56,416 bases of DNA from a bacterium (GTDB taxonomy: Bacteria; UBA10199; JACPAL01; GCA-016699445), in assembly GCA_035454885.1 (NCBI GenBank), contig DATIGE010000062.1, positions 1 to 56,416 of the forward strand, given 5' to 3'. The notes below the pieces were generated by a model. The model was not told where the DNA came from. It ran no database searches and was given only the letters and a program-made list of their open reading frames with translations. Shown here piece by piece: positions 32,885-40,903 of the stretch. Within the stretch, counting starts at the first letter, position 1, and every line of letters starts with the position of its first letter. Position numbers and translations under genes: made by a program.

Positions 32885-34857
32885 TGGACAACCTCCTTTT
32901 CGGCATCTCCATCGGCGCCCTGGTCGCCCTCATCCCGGGCCTGCCGCTTTTGGGCGCCCTCCTGAACGGCTTCATCGCCCTCGTCTGCCGCAGCCGCAGG
33001 CGCGCGGTGCCGAAACCCCTGGTGGGCGTCATCGGCGTCCTGATGCCGCTCCTCTCTTTCGGGCTCGTCGTTTATCTCTTCTTGCTCGCGAAGGACCCGG
33101 CCACCGGCTTCACGACGCCGCCCCTTTGGCGCTGGATCGCCTCGGGCGACTTCATCGCCCCCCTCGCGTTCAAGGTCGACCGTCTCTCCCTCCTGATGGG
33201 CCTGGTCGTCACGGGCGTGGGCTCGCTCATCCACGTCTACTCCCTGGGATACATGAGCCACGACCACGGATTCGCCCGCTACTTCGCGTATCTGAACCTC
33301 TTTCTCTTCTCGATGCTGGTCCTCGTCTTCGGCTCCAGCCTCCCCCTCCTCTTCGTGGGCTGGGAGGGCGTGGGACTGTGCTCCTACCTCCTGATCGGCT
33401 TTTGGTTCGAGGACCCGGCCAAGGCGGCGGCGGGGATGAAGGCGTTCCTGGTCAACCGGATCGGCGACCTGGGTTTCCTCCTGGGCATGTTCCTGATCTA
33501 CGCCCACCTCTCGGCCAAAGGCGTGCAGGCGCCGGGGGGTCTTCTCTCCTTCGAGGTGCTGGAGCAGTACAAGGGCGAACTCTTCCTGATCGCGACGCCG
33601 GTCTGCCTCCTGCTCTTCATCGGGGCGGTCGGCAAGTCGGCGCAGATCCCCCTCTACGTGTGGCTGCCGGACGCCATGGCGGGTCCGACGCCCGTTTCGG
33701 CGCTCATCCACGCGGCCACGATGGTGACGGCGGGCGTCTACATGATCGCCCGGATGCATTTTCTCTACACCCTGTCGCCGGTCGCCATGCAAACGGTCGC
33801 CGTGGTGGGCATGGCGACCGCCCTCTTCGCCGCCGTCATCGCCCTCGTCCAGAACGACATCAAGAAGGTGCTCGCCTATTCCACCGTGAGCCAGTTGGGC
33901 TACATGATTTTCGCCGTCGGCGTGGGCGCCTTTTCCGCCGCGATCTTCCACCTGATGACGCACGCCTTCTTCAAGGCCTGCCTCTTCCTCGGCGCGGGCT
34001 CGGTCATCCACGCGATGAACGGCGAACAGGACATCTGGAAGATGGGGGGACTGAGACGGAAGATGCCGGTCACGTTCTATACCTTCGCGGTGTCGGTCCT
34101 GGCCATCTCCGGCATCGCGCCCTTCGCGGGCTTTTTTTCCAAGGACGCCATCCTCTGGCAGGGGTTCGCGACGGGACATACGGTTCTGTGGGCGGTGGGC
34201 TTTCTCACGTCGGGGCTCACGGCGTTTTACATGAACCGGCTTTTCGCGGCGGTGTTTCTGGGCCAGCCGAGGGACGAGCATCTTCATGACCACGCCCATG
34301 AGTCGCCCGTCTCGATGACGATTCCCCTCGCCGTCCTGGGGATTCTGGCGGTGGCCGGCGGCTGGGTGGGCATCCCCGAGGCGGTCAAGGGGCACGATCA
34401 TTTCTTCCGCTGGTTCGCCCCGATCTTCGCCTACGAGGAGTTCTTCGCCAAGCTGCACGCGCGCGGGCACGGGCTGGAGCTACTGCTCATGGTCGCGACG
34501 ATGCTTTGGGTGGTTCATCTGAGCCTGTTCGCGAACGTCCTCTATTCGCAAAAACTGGGACGCATGCAGAAACTGGCCGAAAGAATGGTCCGCGTGCGGA
34601 CCGTCATCGAAAACAAGTTCTACGTGGATGAGATCTACCGTTTTCTGTTCGTGAAGCCGGTCGTCTGGTTCTCGGACAGGATCCTGTGGCGCTTCGCGGA
34701 CCAGAAGGTGGTCGATACCCTCCTCGTGGAAGGCTCGGCCCAGACCGTGGGTCTTTTCGGGCGGGCGCTGGGGCTCATGCAATCGGGTTTGATCCAGACC
34801 TACGCCCTGCTCTTCGCGGTCGGGGCGATCGCGCTGATCGGGGCATTCGTATTGTAA
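32884..34857 (+). CDS. nuoL: NADH-quinone oxidoreductase subunit L (set 2)
   Basis: A 657-aa antiporter-like subunit. Landmarks: LLFVGWEGVGLCSYLLIGFWFEDP, SAQIPLYVWLPDAMAGPTPVSALIHAATMVTAGVYMIARM, NDIKKVLAYSTVSQLGYMIF and HAFFKACLFLGAGSVIHAMNGEQDIWKMGG. The C-terminal lateral-helix part starts at ENKFYVDEIYRFLF. It is closely similar to NuoL1 in the core, suggesting paralogy of the two sets. ATG 32884 ([14 protein letters not shown]) overlaps the nuoK stop; a longer frame upstream is shadow. Confidence 0.97.
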   Translation: MDNLLFGISIGALVALIPGLPLLGALLNGFIALVCRSRRRAVPKPLVGVIGVLMPLLSFGLVVYLFLLAKDPATGFTTPPLWRWIASGDFIAPLAFKVDRLSLLMGLVVTGVGSLIHVYSLGYMSHDHGFARYFAYLNLFLFSMLVLVFGSSLPLLFVGWEGVGLCSYLLIGFWFEDPAKAAAGMKAFLVNRIGDLGFLLGMFLIYAHLSAKGVQAPGGLLSFEVLEQYKGELFLIATPVCLLLFIGAVGKSAQIPLYVWLPDAMAGPTPVSALIHAATMVTAGVYMIARMHFLYTLSPVAMQTVAVVGMATALFAAVIALVQNDIKKVLAYSTVSQLGYMIFAVGVGAFSAAIFHLMTHAFFKACLFLGAGSVIHAMNGEQDIWKMGGLRRKMPVTFYTFAVSVLAISGIAPFAGFFSKDAILWQGFATGHTVLWAVGFLTSGLTAFYMNRLFAAVFLGQPRDEHLHDHAHESPVSMTIPLAVLGILAVAGGWVGIPEAVKGHDHFFRWFAPIFAYEEFFAKLHARGHGLELLLMVATMLWVVHLSLFANVLYSQKLGRMQKLAERMVRVRTVIENKFYVDEIYRFLFVKPVVWFSDRILWRFADQKVVDTLLVEGSAQTVGLFGRALGLMQSGLIQTYALLFAVGAIALIGAFVL

Positions 34858-34859
34858 AA

Positions 34860-34880
34860 GGGCGAATACGAGATTCGCCC
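34860..34880. repeat. REP-like palindrome GGGCGAA/TTCGCCC, copy 2
   Basis: Arms GGGCGAA (34860-34866) and TTCGCCC (34874-34880) around the loop TACGAGA, followed by CCTA. It is identical in arms to copy 1 at 27199-27219 and sits 3 nt after the nuoL2 stop and 11 nt before the nuoM2 start. Confidence 0.8.
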
Positions 34881-34891
34881 CTACACCATTT

Positions 34892-36373
34892 ATGATCGCA
34901 CATATTCTCTCTTGGACGATTTTTTCCCCCCTGCTCGGGCTGATCCCCCTGGCGCTGATCCCGCGCGGCCGGGAGACGGTCCTGCGCGCGTCGGCGTTCG
35001 CCGCTTCGCTCGTGCCGCTCGTCCTTTCGTGCGTCCTCTTCGACCGGTTCCGGGGCACCGGCGAGTTTGAATTCCAGGAAATCGTCCCGTGGCTTCAGGG
35101 TTTCAAGGTGGACTACCGGCTGGGCGTGGACGGCTTCAGCGCGCCGCTGATCGTCCTGACGGCCCTGCTCATCCCCCTCGTCATCCTGCAATCCTGGAAG
35201 GACCATTCCGGTAAAATCCGGGGCTTCCTGGTCTTTCTCCTGGTCTTGGAGACGGGACTGATCGGTGTCTTTTCCGCCCTGGATCTCTTCCTCTTCTACG
35301 TCTTCTGGGAGGCGATGCTCGTCCCGATGTACTTCCTGATCGGCGGCTGGGGCGGGGAGCGGCGCATCTACGCGGCGATCAAGTTCGTCCTCTACACGAT
35401 GGTGGGGAGCCTGCTCATGCTGGCCGCGATTCTTTATCTCTATTCGGCCGGGGGATCGTTCAATCTCGCGGACCTCTACGGGCTGAACCTTCCGAACAAG
35501 GCCCAGATGTTTCTCTTCGGCGCCTTCGCGCTGGCCTTCGCCATCAAGGTGCCGCTGTTCCCGTTCCATACCTGGCTCCCCGACGCGCACGTCGAGGCGC
35601 CCACCGGCGGCAGCGTGCTCCTGGCCGGCGTCCTCCTCAAGATGGGCACCTACGGCTTCGTCCGGTTCGCGATGCCCCTCTTTCCGCAGGCCTCCGCCGC
35701 GTTCGCCCCGGCGATCGCGGCGCTCGCCGTCATCGGCGTCATCTACGGGTCGCTCGTCGCGATGGTCCAGCCGGACCTGAAAAAGCTCGTCGCTTACACC
35801 TCCGTCGCCCATTTGGGGTTCGTCATGCTGGGGCTCATGTCCCTCACCCCCCAGGGTGTCATGGGCGCCTCGGTGCAGATGATCAACCACGGCATTTCGA
35901 CGGGCGCCCTCTTTCTCCTGGTCGGAATGATCTACGAACGCCGGCATACGCGCGCAATCGCCGCCTTCGGCGGGCTGGCGACGCCCATGCCGTTCTACGC
36001 GGTCCTCTTCCTGATCGTCACCGTTTCTTCGATCGCCCTGCCGGCCACGAACGGCTTCGTCGGCGAATTTCTGATCCTCATGGGGTCTTACAAGTCAAAC
36101 CCGGTCACGGCGGCGCTCGCCGCGACGGGCGTCGTCTTCGGGGCGGCCACCATGCTGTGGATGGTCAAAAAAGTCTTTTTCGGCCCCGTCACGCAGGAGG
36201 AGAACAAGGCGCTCGCCGATCTCTCCTTCCGGGAGGTCGCGGTCATGGCGCCCTTGATCGTCCTGATCTTCTGGATCGGCGTGGGTCCCGGATTCTTGAC
36301 CAGTAAGATGGAAAAATCCGTCACGAAGTTCATTGAGAGAACACAATGGCAACTGTCGATTGGTCAACGCTGA
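34892..36373 (+). CDS. nuoM: NADH-quinone oxidoreductase subunit M (set 2)
   Basis: A 493-aa antiporter-like subunit. Landmarks: FYVFWEAMLVPMYFLIGGWGGERR, FHTWLPDAHVEAPTGGSVLLAGVLLKMGTYGF, VQPDLKKLVAYTSVAHLGFVMLG and NHGISTGALFLLVGMIYERRHTR. ATG 34892 is only 11 nt after a stable palindrome and has no visible Shine-Dalgarno site, so initiation may depend on coupling to nuoL2. The 3' end overlaps nuoN2 by 28 nt. Confidence 0.97.
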   Translation: MIAHILSWTIFSPLLGLIPLALIPRGRETVLRASAFAASLVPLVLSCVLFDRFRGTGEFEFQEIVPWLQGFKVDYRLGVDGFSAPLIVLTALLIPLVILQSWKDHSGKIRGFLVFLLVLETGLIGVFSALDLFLFYVFWEAMLVPMYFLIGGWGGERRIYAAIKFVLYTMVGSLLMLAAILYLYSAGGSFNLADLYGLNLPNKAQMFLFGAFALAFAIKVPLFPFHTWLPDAHVEAPTGGSVLLAGVLLKMGTYGFVRFAMPLFPQASAAFAPAIAALAVIGVIYGSLVAMVQPDLKKLVAYTSVAHLGFVMLGLMSLTPQGVMGASVQMINHGISTGALFLLVGMIYERRHTRAIAAFGGLATPMPFYAVLFLIVTVSSIALPATNGFVGEFLILMGSYKSNPVTAALAATGVVFGAATMLWMVKKVFFGPVTQEENKALADLSFREVAVMAPLIVLIFWIGVGPGFLTSKMEKSVTKFIERTQWQLSIGQR

Positions 36374-37812
36374 CGGCCCTCGCGACCCCGGTCCTAATTC
36401 TCCTGGGCGCGGGCCTCTTGATTCTCCTTCTCGCTCCGCTCGCGAGAAAGGTCTTTTCCGTCCTCATATTGATCTTGAGCGCGCTCGCGATCGTTTCCGC
36501 GCTGCTGGCCTCCTGGGGCGGATGGCTCTCGGGCGCACCCCTGTCCCTGGGTCTCCTTCTCTTCGACCGGATGGCCTACGCCTTCGATTTCGTCCTGCTC
36601 CTGGCGGCGCTCCTGACGATTTTCCTCTCCAAGGACTACCTGCCCGAGGAGAACATCCGGGACGGCGAGTACTACGCCCTCGTCCTCTTCGCCACCGCCG
36701 GAGGCATGATCATCGCGCACGCGGCGGACCTGATCGTCCTCTTTTTGGGCCTCGAGATCGCCTCGCTTTCGGCCTACGTCCTCTGCGGCATGAAACGGAA
36801 CGTGGTCAAGTCGTACGAGGCGTCCCTCAAGTATTTCATCATGGGCTCGATCGCTTCGGGATTCCTGGTATACGGCATCGCGATGGCCTACGGGGCCGCG
36901 GGGTCGACGTCCTTTGCGAAACTCCAACAGCTTTCGATCCCGCCGGCCGAGCCGGTCTTGGTCATGCTGGCCGTGGCGCTGATCCTCGTGGGCGTGGGCT
37001 TCAAGATCGCGGCGGTTCCTTTCCACCTCTGGTCGCCGGACGTCTATGAAGGCGCGCCGACGTCCGTCACCGCCTTCATGGCGACCGCGATCAAGACGGC
37101 GGGGTTCGCGGCGCTGATCCGCATCGCCCTTTCGGTCGGGCACATTCCCCAGATCCCTTGGACTCCGATCCTCTGGACGCTCTCCGCCCTGACGATGACG
37201 GTCGGCAACCTGGTGGCCATCCGCCAGCACAACATCAAACGGATGCTCGCCTACTCGTCGATCGCGCACGCCGGCTACGTCCTCGTGGGCGTCACGGCCG
37301 CACTTCAAAAAAACGTCCTCGCGGAATCGACGATCGCCTCGGTCCTCTTCTACCTCTTCGCCTACTCCCTCATGACGATCGGGGCCTTCGCGGTGGTCAT
37401 CGCCATCGGCCGCCGGGGCGATCAGGCCGAGGAGTTGACCGACTACGCCGGACTTTCCGAAAGGCATCCGTTCCTGGCAGGCGCCATGGCCCTGTTTCTC
37501 TTCTCGCTCACCGGCATGCCGCCGACGATCGGCTTCGTGGGCAAGTTCTACCTGTTCTCCGGCGCGATCGAAGCGGGGCTCTATGGACTGGTCGTCGTGG
37601 GGGTGTTGAACAGCGCGGTTTCCGCCTATTACTACCTGGGACCGATCGTGAAGATGTACTTCCAAAAGCAGAAGGACTACGCCCTCCCGCCGCTTTCCTA
37701 TACCCTGCTGGGGACGATCTTTCTTTGCGTCTTCGTCATCCTCTACCTGGGACTCTTCCCCTCGAACGTCTTCCTCATGGCCCGCGAGTCCGTCCGACAG
37801 ATCGTGTTTTAA
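36346..37812 (+). CDS. nuoN: NADH-quinone oxidoreductase subunit N (set 2)
   Basis: A 488-aa antiporter-like subunit and the last gene of the operon. Landmarks: FLGLEIASLSAYVLCGMKRN, VPFHLWSPDVYEGAPTSVTAFMATAIKTAGFAALIRI, NIKRMLAYSSIAHAGYVLVG and GMPPTIGFVGKFYLFSGAIEAGLYGL. Unlike NuoN1 it ends soon after the last helix (NVFLMARESVRQIVF), with no proline-rich tail. A strong palindrome follows 1 nt after the stop and probably ends transcription. Confidence 0.97.
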   Translation: MATVDWSTLTALATPVLILLGAGLLILLLAPLARKVFSVLILILSALAIVSALLASWGGWLSGAPLSLGLLLFDRMAYAFDFVLLLAALLTIFLSKDYLPEENIRDGEYYALVLFATAGGMIIAHAADLIVLFLGLEIASLSAYVLCGMKRNVVKSYEASLKYFIMGSIASGFLVYGIAMAYGAAGSTSFAKLQQLSIPPAEPVLVMLAVALILVGVGFKIAAVPFHLWSPDVYEGAPTSVTAFMATAIKTAGFAALIRIALSVGHIPQIPWTPILWTLSALTMTVGNLVAIRQHNIKRMLAYSSIAHAGYVLVGVTAALQKNVLAESTIASVLFYLFAYSLMTIGAFAVVIAIGRRGDQAEELTDYAGLSERHPFLAGAMALFLFSLTGMPPTIGFVGKFYLFSGAIEAGLYGLVVVGVLNSAVSAYYYLGPIVKMYFQKQKDYALPPLSYTLLGTIFLCVFVILYLGLFPSNVFLMARESVRQIVF

Positions 37813-37813
37813 G

Positions 37814-37866
37814 CCCCTCTCCCATGCCCTCTCCCCCGTCACGGGGGAGAGGGTCAGGGTGAGGGG
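37814..37866. repeat. REP-like double palindrome between convergent nuo and atp operons
   Basis: The inner stem CCCTCTCCCCCG (37827-37838) pairs with CGGGGGAGAGGG (37842-37853) around TCA. The outer arms CCCCTCTCCC (37814-37823) and GGGTGAGGGG (about 37857-37866) are also complementary apart from one mismatch. CCCTCTCCC-type elements are common dispersed repeats in many bacteria (general knowledge). Filling the 57-nt gap between the nuoN2 and atpE stops, it would also serve as a bidirectional terminator. Confidence 0.8.
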
Positions 37867-37869
37867 AAT

Positions 37870-38196
37870 TTAAATTTTCCCCTGCAACAGGATCGCGATG
37901 ACGAACGCGTAGATGACCAGCGACTCGATCAGGGCGAGCGCGATGATCATCGGCGTCTGGACCTTGCCCGAGGCGCCCGGATTACGGGCGATGCCCTCGA
38001 GGGCCGCCGCCGCCGCCCGGCTCTGGCCGAGCGCGCCGCCGAACGCCGCGATGGCGATGGCGATGCCGGCCGAGATCGCGAGCACCGACTTGGGGCTGTC
38101 CGTCGAGGCCGCCGCGCCGTGTTCCTGGGCGAAAGCCGCCGCTGTCGCGAACAAGGACGCGAACAGGACTCCGAAGAAAGAAATCAGTTTCTTCAT
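37870..38196 (-). CDS. atpE: ATP synthase F0 subunit c with N-terminal signal-like extension
   Basis: A 108-aa product. Residues 1-24 (MKKLISFFGVLFASLFATAAAFAQ) look like a cleavable signal peptide, known in several deltaproteobacterial c subunits. The hairpin follows: helix 1 with GGALGQSRAAAAALEGIARNP and helix 2 with ALIESLVIYAF. The ion-carrying carboxylate is E91, with Q58, S92 and Y96 around it; Gln, Glu-Ser and Tyr at these positions resemble the sodium-binding signature, but proton coupling is also possible. The ATG at 38196 has AAAGGAGG upstream. It is last in hemL-atpZ-atpI-atpB-atpE. Confidence 0.94.
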   Translation of the reverse strand: MKKLISFFGVLFASLFATAAAFAQEHGAAASTDSPKSVLAISAGIAIAIAAFGGALGQSRAAAAALEGIARNPGASGKVQTPMIIALALIESLVIYAFVIAILLQGKI

Positions 38197-38250
38197 ATGT
38201 ATTTTCCTCCTTTCCTCAAAAGTCCCTCTGCTCGCACTGGTGTCGAGAGA

Positions 38251-38273
38251 TCTCTCCGCCCTGGGCGGAGAGA
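38251..38273. repeat. REP-like palindrome between atpB and atpE
   Basis: TCTCTCCGCCC (38251-38261) and GGGCGGAGAGA (38263-38273) form an 11-bp perfect inverted repeat with one central base; in RNA the inner pairs would open to make a loop. It lies in the 94-nt gap between the atpB stop and atpE start and could act as a processing or attenuation site that raises the c-subunit ratio (inference). Confidence 0.7.
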
Positions 38274-38290
38274 GAGATCGCCGCATTTAT

Positions 38291-39025
38291 CTAGTGCGCG
38301 TGTCCTTCTCTAGCTTCATGGGCTTCATGCTCATGCGCCGTCGCGAGTCCGATGTAGATCGTCGACAGCAGGCTGAACACGAACGCCTGGATAAAGGAGA
38401 CGAAGAGCCCGAGGGCCATAAAAACGACCGGAATCAAGAGCGGCACGAGATCCGAGAAAATCCCGATCACGAGATGATCTCCCGTGATGTTCCCCAACAG
38501 ACGGAGCGAAAGCGACACGGGCCGAACCGCGTGACCGATCACCTCGATGACCGCCACGAGCGGCCCCAGCCAAAGAATGGGGCCCATGAAATGCTTGAGA
38601 TAGGCGCGGAGGCCGTGCGCCTTGATGCCCATGACGTTGTAATAAATGAAAACCGTCAGCGCGATGGAGGCGTTCGTATTGATGTTGTCCGTCGGCGGCG
38701 AGACCCCGGGGATCAAGCCCACCGCGTTGCATAAGAATATGTAAATGAAGATGGTGCCGATCAAGGGGAAATACTTCTTGGCGTCCGGACCGACGATCCC
38801 TTCCAAGAGCCCCAAGATGTTCTCGACGGCCACCTCAAAAATATTCGTGAGCGTGGTCTTCGGCCCGGGAATGAGCCTTTCCTCCGTCCGGCGCAATTTC
38901 CGGCAGACGAGGAGCGTCGCGAAAATGAGAAAGAGGACGATGAGACCTGCCGTCACCGTATGGCCGTATTGATGGGCGAAGTGTTCGTTGGTCAGAAATC
39001 CCAGCCAGCTGAAATGATGCTCCAT
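38291..39025 (-). CDS. atpB: ATP synthase F0 subunit a
   Basis: A 244-aa integral membrane subunit that forms the ion half-channels beside the c ring. The essential arginine lies in RPVSLSLRLLGNITGDH, and the last helix is SFIQAFVFSLLSTIYIGLA. The C-terminus is His/Glu-rich (HEHEAHEAREGHAH). The ATG at 39025 begins 18 nt after atpI. F1 genes and the b/delta subunits are not in this window. Confidence 0.97.
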   Translation of the reverse strand: MEHHFSWLGFLTNEHFAHQYGHTVTAGLIVLFLIFATLLVCRKLRRTEERLIPGPKTTLTNIFEVAVENILGLLEGIVGPDAKKYFPLIGTIFIYIFLCNAVGLIPGVSPPTDNINTNASIALTVFIYYNVMGIKAHGLRAYLKHFMGPILWLGPLVAVIEVIGHAVRPVSLSLRLLGNITGDHLVIGIFSDLVPLLIPVVFMALGLFVSFIQAFVFSLLSTIYIGLATAHEHEAHEAREGHAH

Positions 39026-39043
39026 CGTCCCTACCTCTTTAAT

Positions 39044-39343
39044 TTACGGGTTTTCCGGGGAATTTTTGGAAGTCTTGAGGGCGATGACAGCGACTCCCAA
39101 AACCAGGCTGACCGTGAACCCCGCAATAAACGGGAGCGGACTAACATAGCCCTTTTTGAGGAGCAAGCCGATTGTGAGGGCCAAGAGCGCGATTTTCACG
39201 GCGAAAGAGAGGAAGGTTTTCCAGGGCTTGATCTTCTGGGACTCCACCATCCCGCGCACGATCCGGATGAGAAGCCAGAAATTGACGGCCCCGAAGGCGA
39301 GGCCCGCGAGGACCCCTTGCCAGATCCGGGAATCGATCGTCAT
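39044..39343 (-). CDS. atpI: ATP synthase subunit I-like membrane protein
   Basis: A 99-aa, four-helix membrane protein (WQGVLAGLAFGAVNFWLLIRIVRG, FAVKIALLALTIGLLL, LPFIAGFTVSLVLGVAVIAL). Size, topology and position between atpZ and atpB fit the AtpI family, which helps c-ring assembly or ion supply. The ATG at 39343 has AAAGGG upstream; a longer frame exists but its N-terminal part is not membrane-like. It overlaps atpZ by 4 nt. Confidence 0.78.
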   Translation of the reverse strand: MTIDSRIWQGVLAGLAFGAVNFWLLIRIVRGMVESQKIKPWKTFLSFAVKIALLALTIGLLLKKGYVSPLPFIAGFTVSLVLGVAVIALKTSKNSPENP

Positions 39344-39609
39344 GCGCCCTTTCCCTTCCTGCCGAATTTTTTTTCTCTGCGCGACTCGTTCCAGGTCGTG
39401 ATGCGGATGAGGTTGTAGAACCCTCCAACCATGCCGACGACCATCCCCGCGAGCGTGAGCCACGGGCTCAAGCCCCACTTCTTGTCCAGCCACATGCCCA
39501 AGAGGAGCCCCCCCACGACCGTGGCCGCGAGCTGGAACCCCACCGCGCCGTAGATGCCCCAGGCGATGAGGAAGGGGTCGCCGTTCTTAGGTTCGGACGA
39601 TTTCTTCAA
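39340..39609 (-). CDS. atpZ: AtpZ/AtpI-type F0F1-associated protein
   Basis: An 89-aa protein with two helices (YGAVGFQLAATVVGGLLLGMWLDKKWG and SPWLTLAGMVVGMVGGFYNLIRI). The pattern LGxWLDKKWG...GMVVGMVGGFYNLIRI is typical of the AtpZ family, found upstream of atpI and proposed to act in cation transport or ATP synthase assembly. The start is TTG 39609 with GGAGGAGG upstream. It overlaps the end of hemL by 23 nt, so the two are probably cotranscribed. Confidence 0.85.
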   Translation of the reverse strand: MKKSSEPKNGDPFLIAWGIYGAVGFQLAATVVGGLLLGMWLDKKWGLSPWLTLAGMVVGMVGGFYNLIRITTWNESRREKKFGRKGKGA

Positions 39610-40879
39610 AGGCCTCCTCCGCGGCTTTGACGGTCAAACGGAAGTCTTTTTCGGAATGGGCCGCGGAAACGAAGCAGGCCTCGAACTGGGATGGGGCGAG
39701 GTAGACCCGTCGTTCCAGCATGGCCCGGAAGAATTTCGCGAAGCGCTCCGCGTCGCAACGCCGGGCGTCGTCCGCGTTTTTGATCCCGCCTTCGGCGAAG
39801 AAGACGGTGAACATCGACCCTGCCTGGGCGACGGTCACGGGCACGCCCGCCTTTTTCGCCGCCTCCCTCAAGCCGTTGCAGAGCGCGCCGACTTTTTTCT
39901 CCAGCGTCCGGTAGGGCTTCGCCGCCTTGAGGATCTTGAGCGTCTCGAGTCCCGCCGCCATCGCCATCGGGTTCCCCGAGAGCGTCCCGGCCTGGTAAAC
40001 GGGCCCGGCGGGAGCCACCATGTCCATGACCTCGGCCCGGCCGCCGTAAGCCCCCACGGGCATCCCGCCGCCGATGATCTTTCCCAAGGTCGTCAGGTCC
40101 GGCTTCACGCCGTAGACCTCCTGCGCCCCGCCGTAAGCAAGCCGGAACCCCGTCATGACCTCGTCAAAGATCAGCAGCGCCTCCTCGCGGTTGCAAAGCT
40201 CCCGAACGTTTTGCAAAAAACCGTCGCGGGGGAGGATCACGCCCATGTTGCCGACGACCGGCTCCAAGATGACCGCGGCGATCTCCCCGGGGCAGGCCTT
40301 GAACAGAACTTCCACGCTGTCGAGGTCGTTGAACCTCGCGACCAAGGTCTGCTCCGTGAACTCGCTCGGAACCCCGGCGCTGTCCGGTTGGCCCAGCGTC
40401 TGAGCCCCGGAACCCGCCTTGACCAGCAGGTAATCCGCGTGGCCATGGTAGCAACCGTCGAACTTGATGATTTTCTTGCGGCCCGTGAACCCGCGCGCCG
40501 CGCGCACGGCCCCCATGACCGCCTCGGTGCCGCTCGAAACGAAGCGCACCTTTTGTATCGAAGGCACGGCTCGGATCACCTCGCCGGCGAGTTGGACCTC
40601 CAACTCGCAGGGGGCGCCGAAACTCGTGCCACGCCTCATCGCCTCACCGACGGCCTTCAACACCCGCGGATGCGCGTGTCCCAAAATCATCGGCCCCCAC
40701 GACCCAACGTAGTCGATGAAAACGTTCGCGTCCGCGTCGACGAGCTTCGAACCCTTCGCGGATCGAATGAAGAGCGGCTCCCCGCCCACGGCCTTGAAGG
40801 CGCGGACGGGCGAGTCCACGCCGCCGGGGATCCGGCGGAGCGCTTCGTCAAACAGTCGTTTGGATTTGGTTCTTTTCAT
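39587..40879 (-). CDS. hemL: Glutamate-1-semialdehyde 2,1-aminomutase
   Basis: A PLP enzyme that converts glutamate-1-semialdehyde to 5-aminolevulinate in the C5 pathway of tetrapyrrole synthesis. Conserved stretches: PGGVDSPVRAF, GSWGPMILGHAHP, SSGTEAVMGAVRAARGFTGR, KFDGCYHGHAD, LIFDEVMTGFR and the PLP lysine in LGKIIGGGMPVGAYGG (about 266). It ends with YLAPSQFEACFVSAAHSE. At 430 aa it is full length. It heads the minus-strand unit with the F0 genes and is divergent from the MBOAT-like gene across 24 nt. Confidence 0.97.
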   Translation of the reverse strand: MKRTKSKRLFDEALRRIPGGVDSPVRAFKAVGGEPLFIRSAKGSKLVDADANVFIDYVGSWGPMILGHAHPRVLKAVGEAMRRGTSFGAPCELEVQLAGEVIRAVPSIQKVRFVSSGTEAVMGAVRAARGFTGRKKIIKFDGCYHGHADYLLVKAGSGAQTLGQPDSAGVPSEFTEQTLVARFNDLDSVEVLFKACPGEIAAVILEPVVGNMGVILPRDGFLQNVRELCNREEALLIFDEVMTGFRLAYGGAQEVYGVKPDLTTLGKIIGGGMPVGAYGGRAEVMDMVAPAGPVYQAGTLSGNPMAMAAGLETLKILKAAKPYRTLEKKVGALCNGLREAAKKAGVPVTVAQAGSMFTVFFAEGGIKNADDARRCDAERFAKFFRAMLERRVYLAPSQFEACFVSAAHSEKDFRLTVKAAEEAFEEIVRT

Positions 40880-40903
40880 GGGTCCGCCGTGGGGATACGG
40901 GTA

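Noticed and set aside
27199-38273. The repeated palindromes as a CRISPR array
   Set aside because: Copies are isolated, kilobases apart, of different families, and there are no regular spacers or cas genes.
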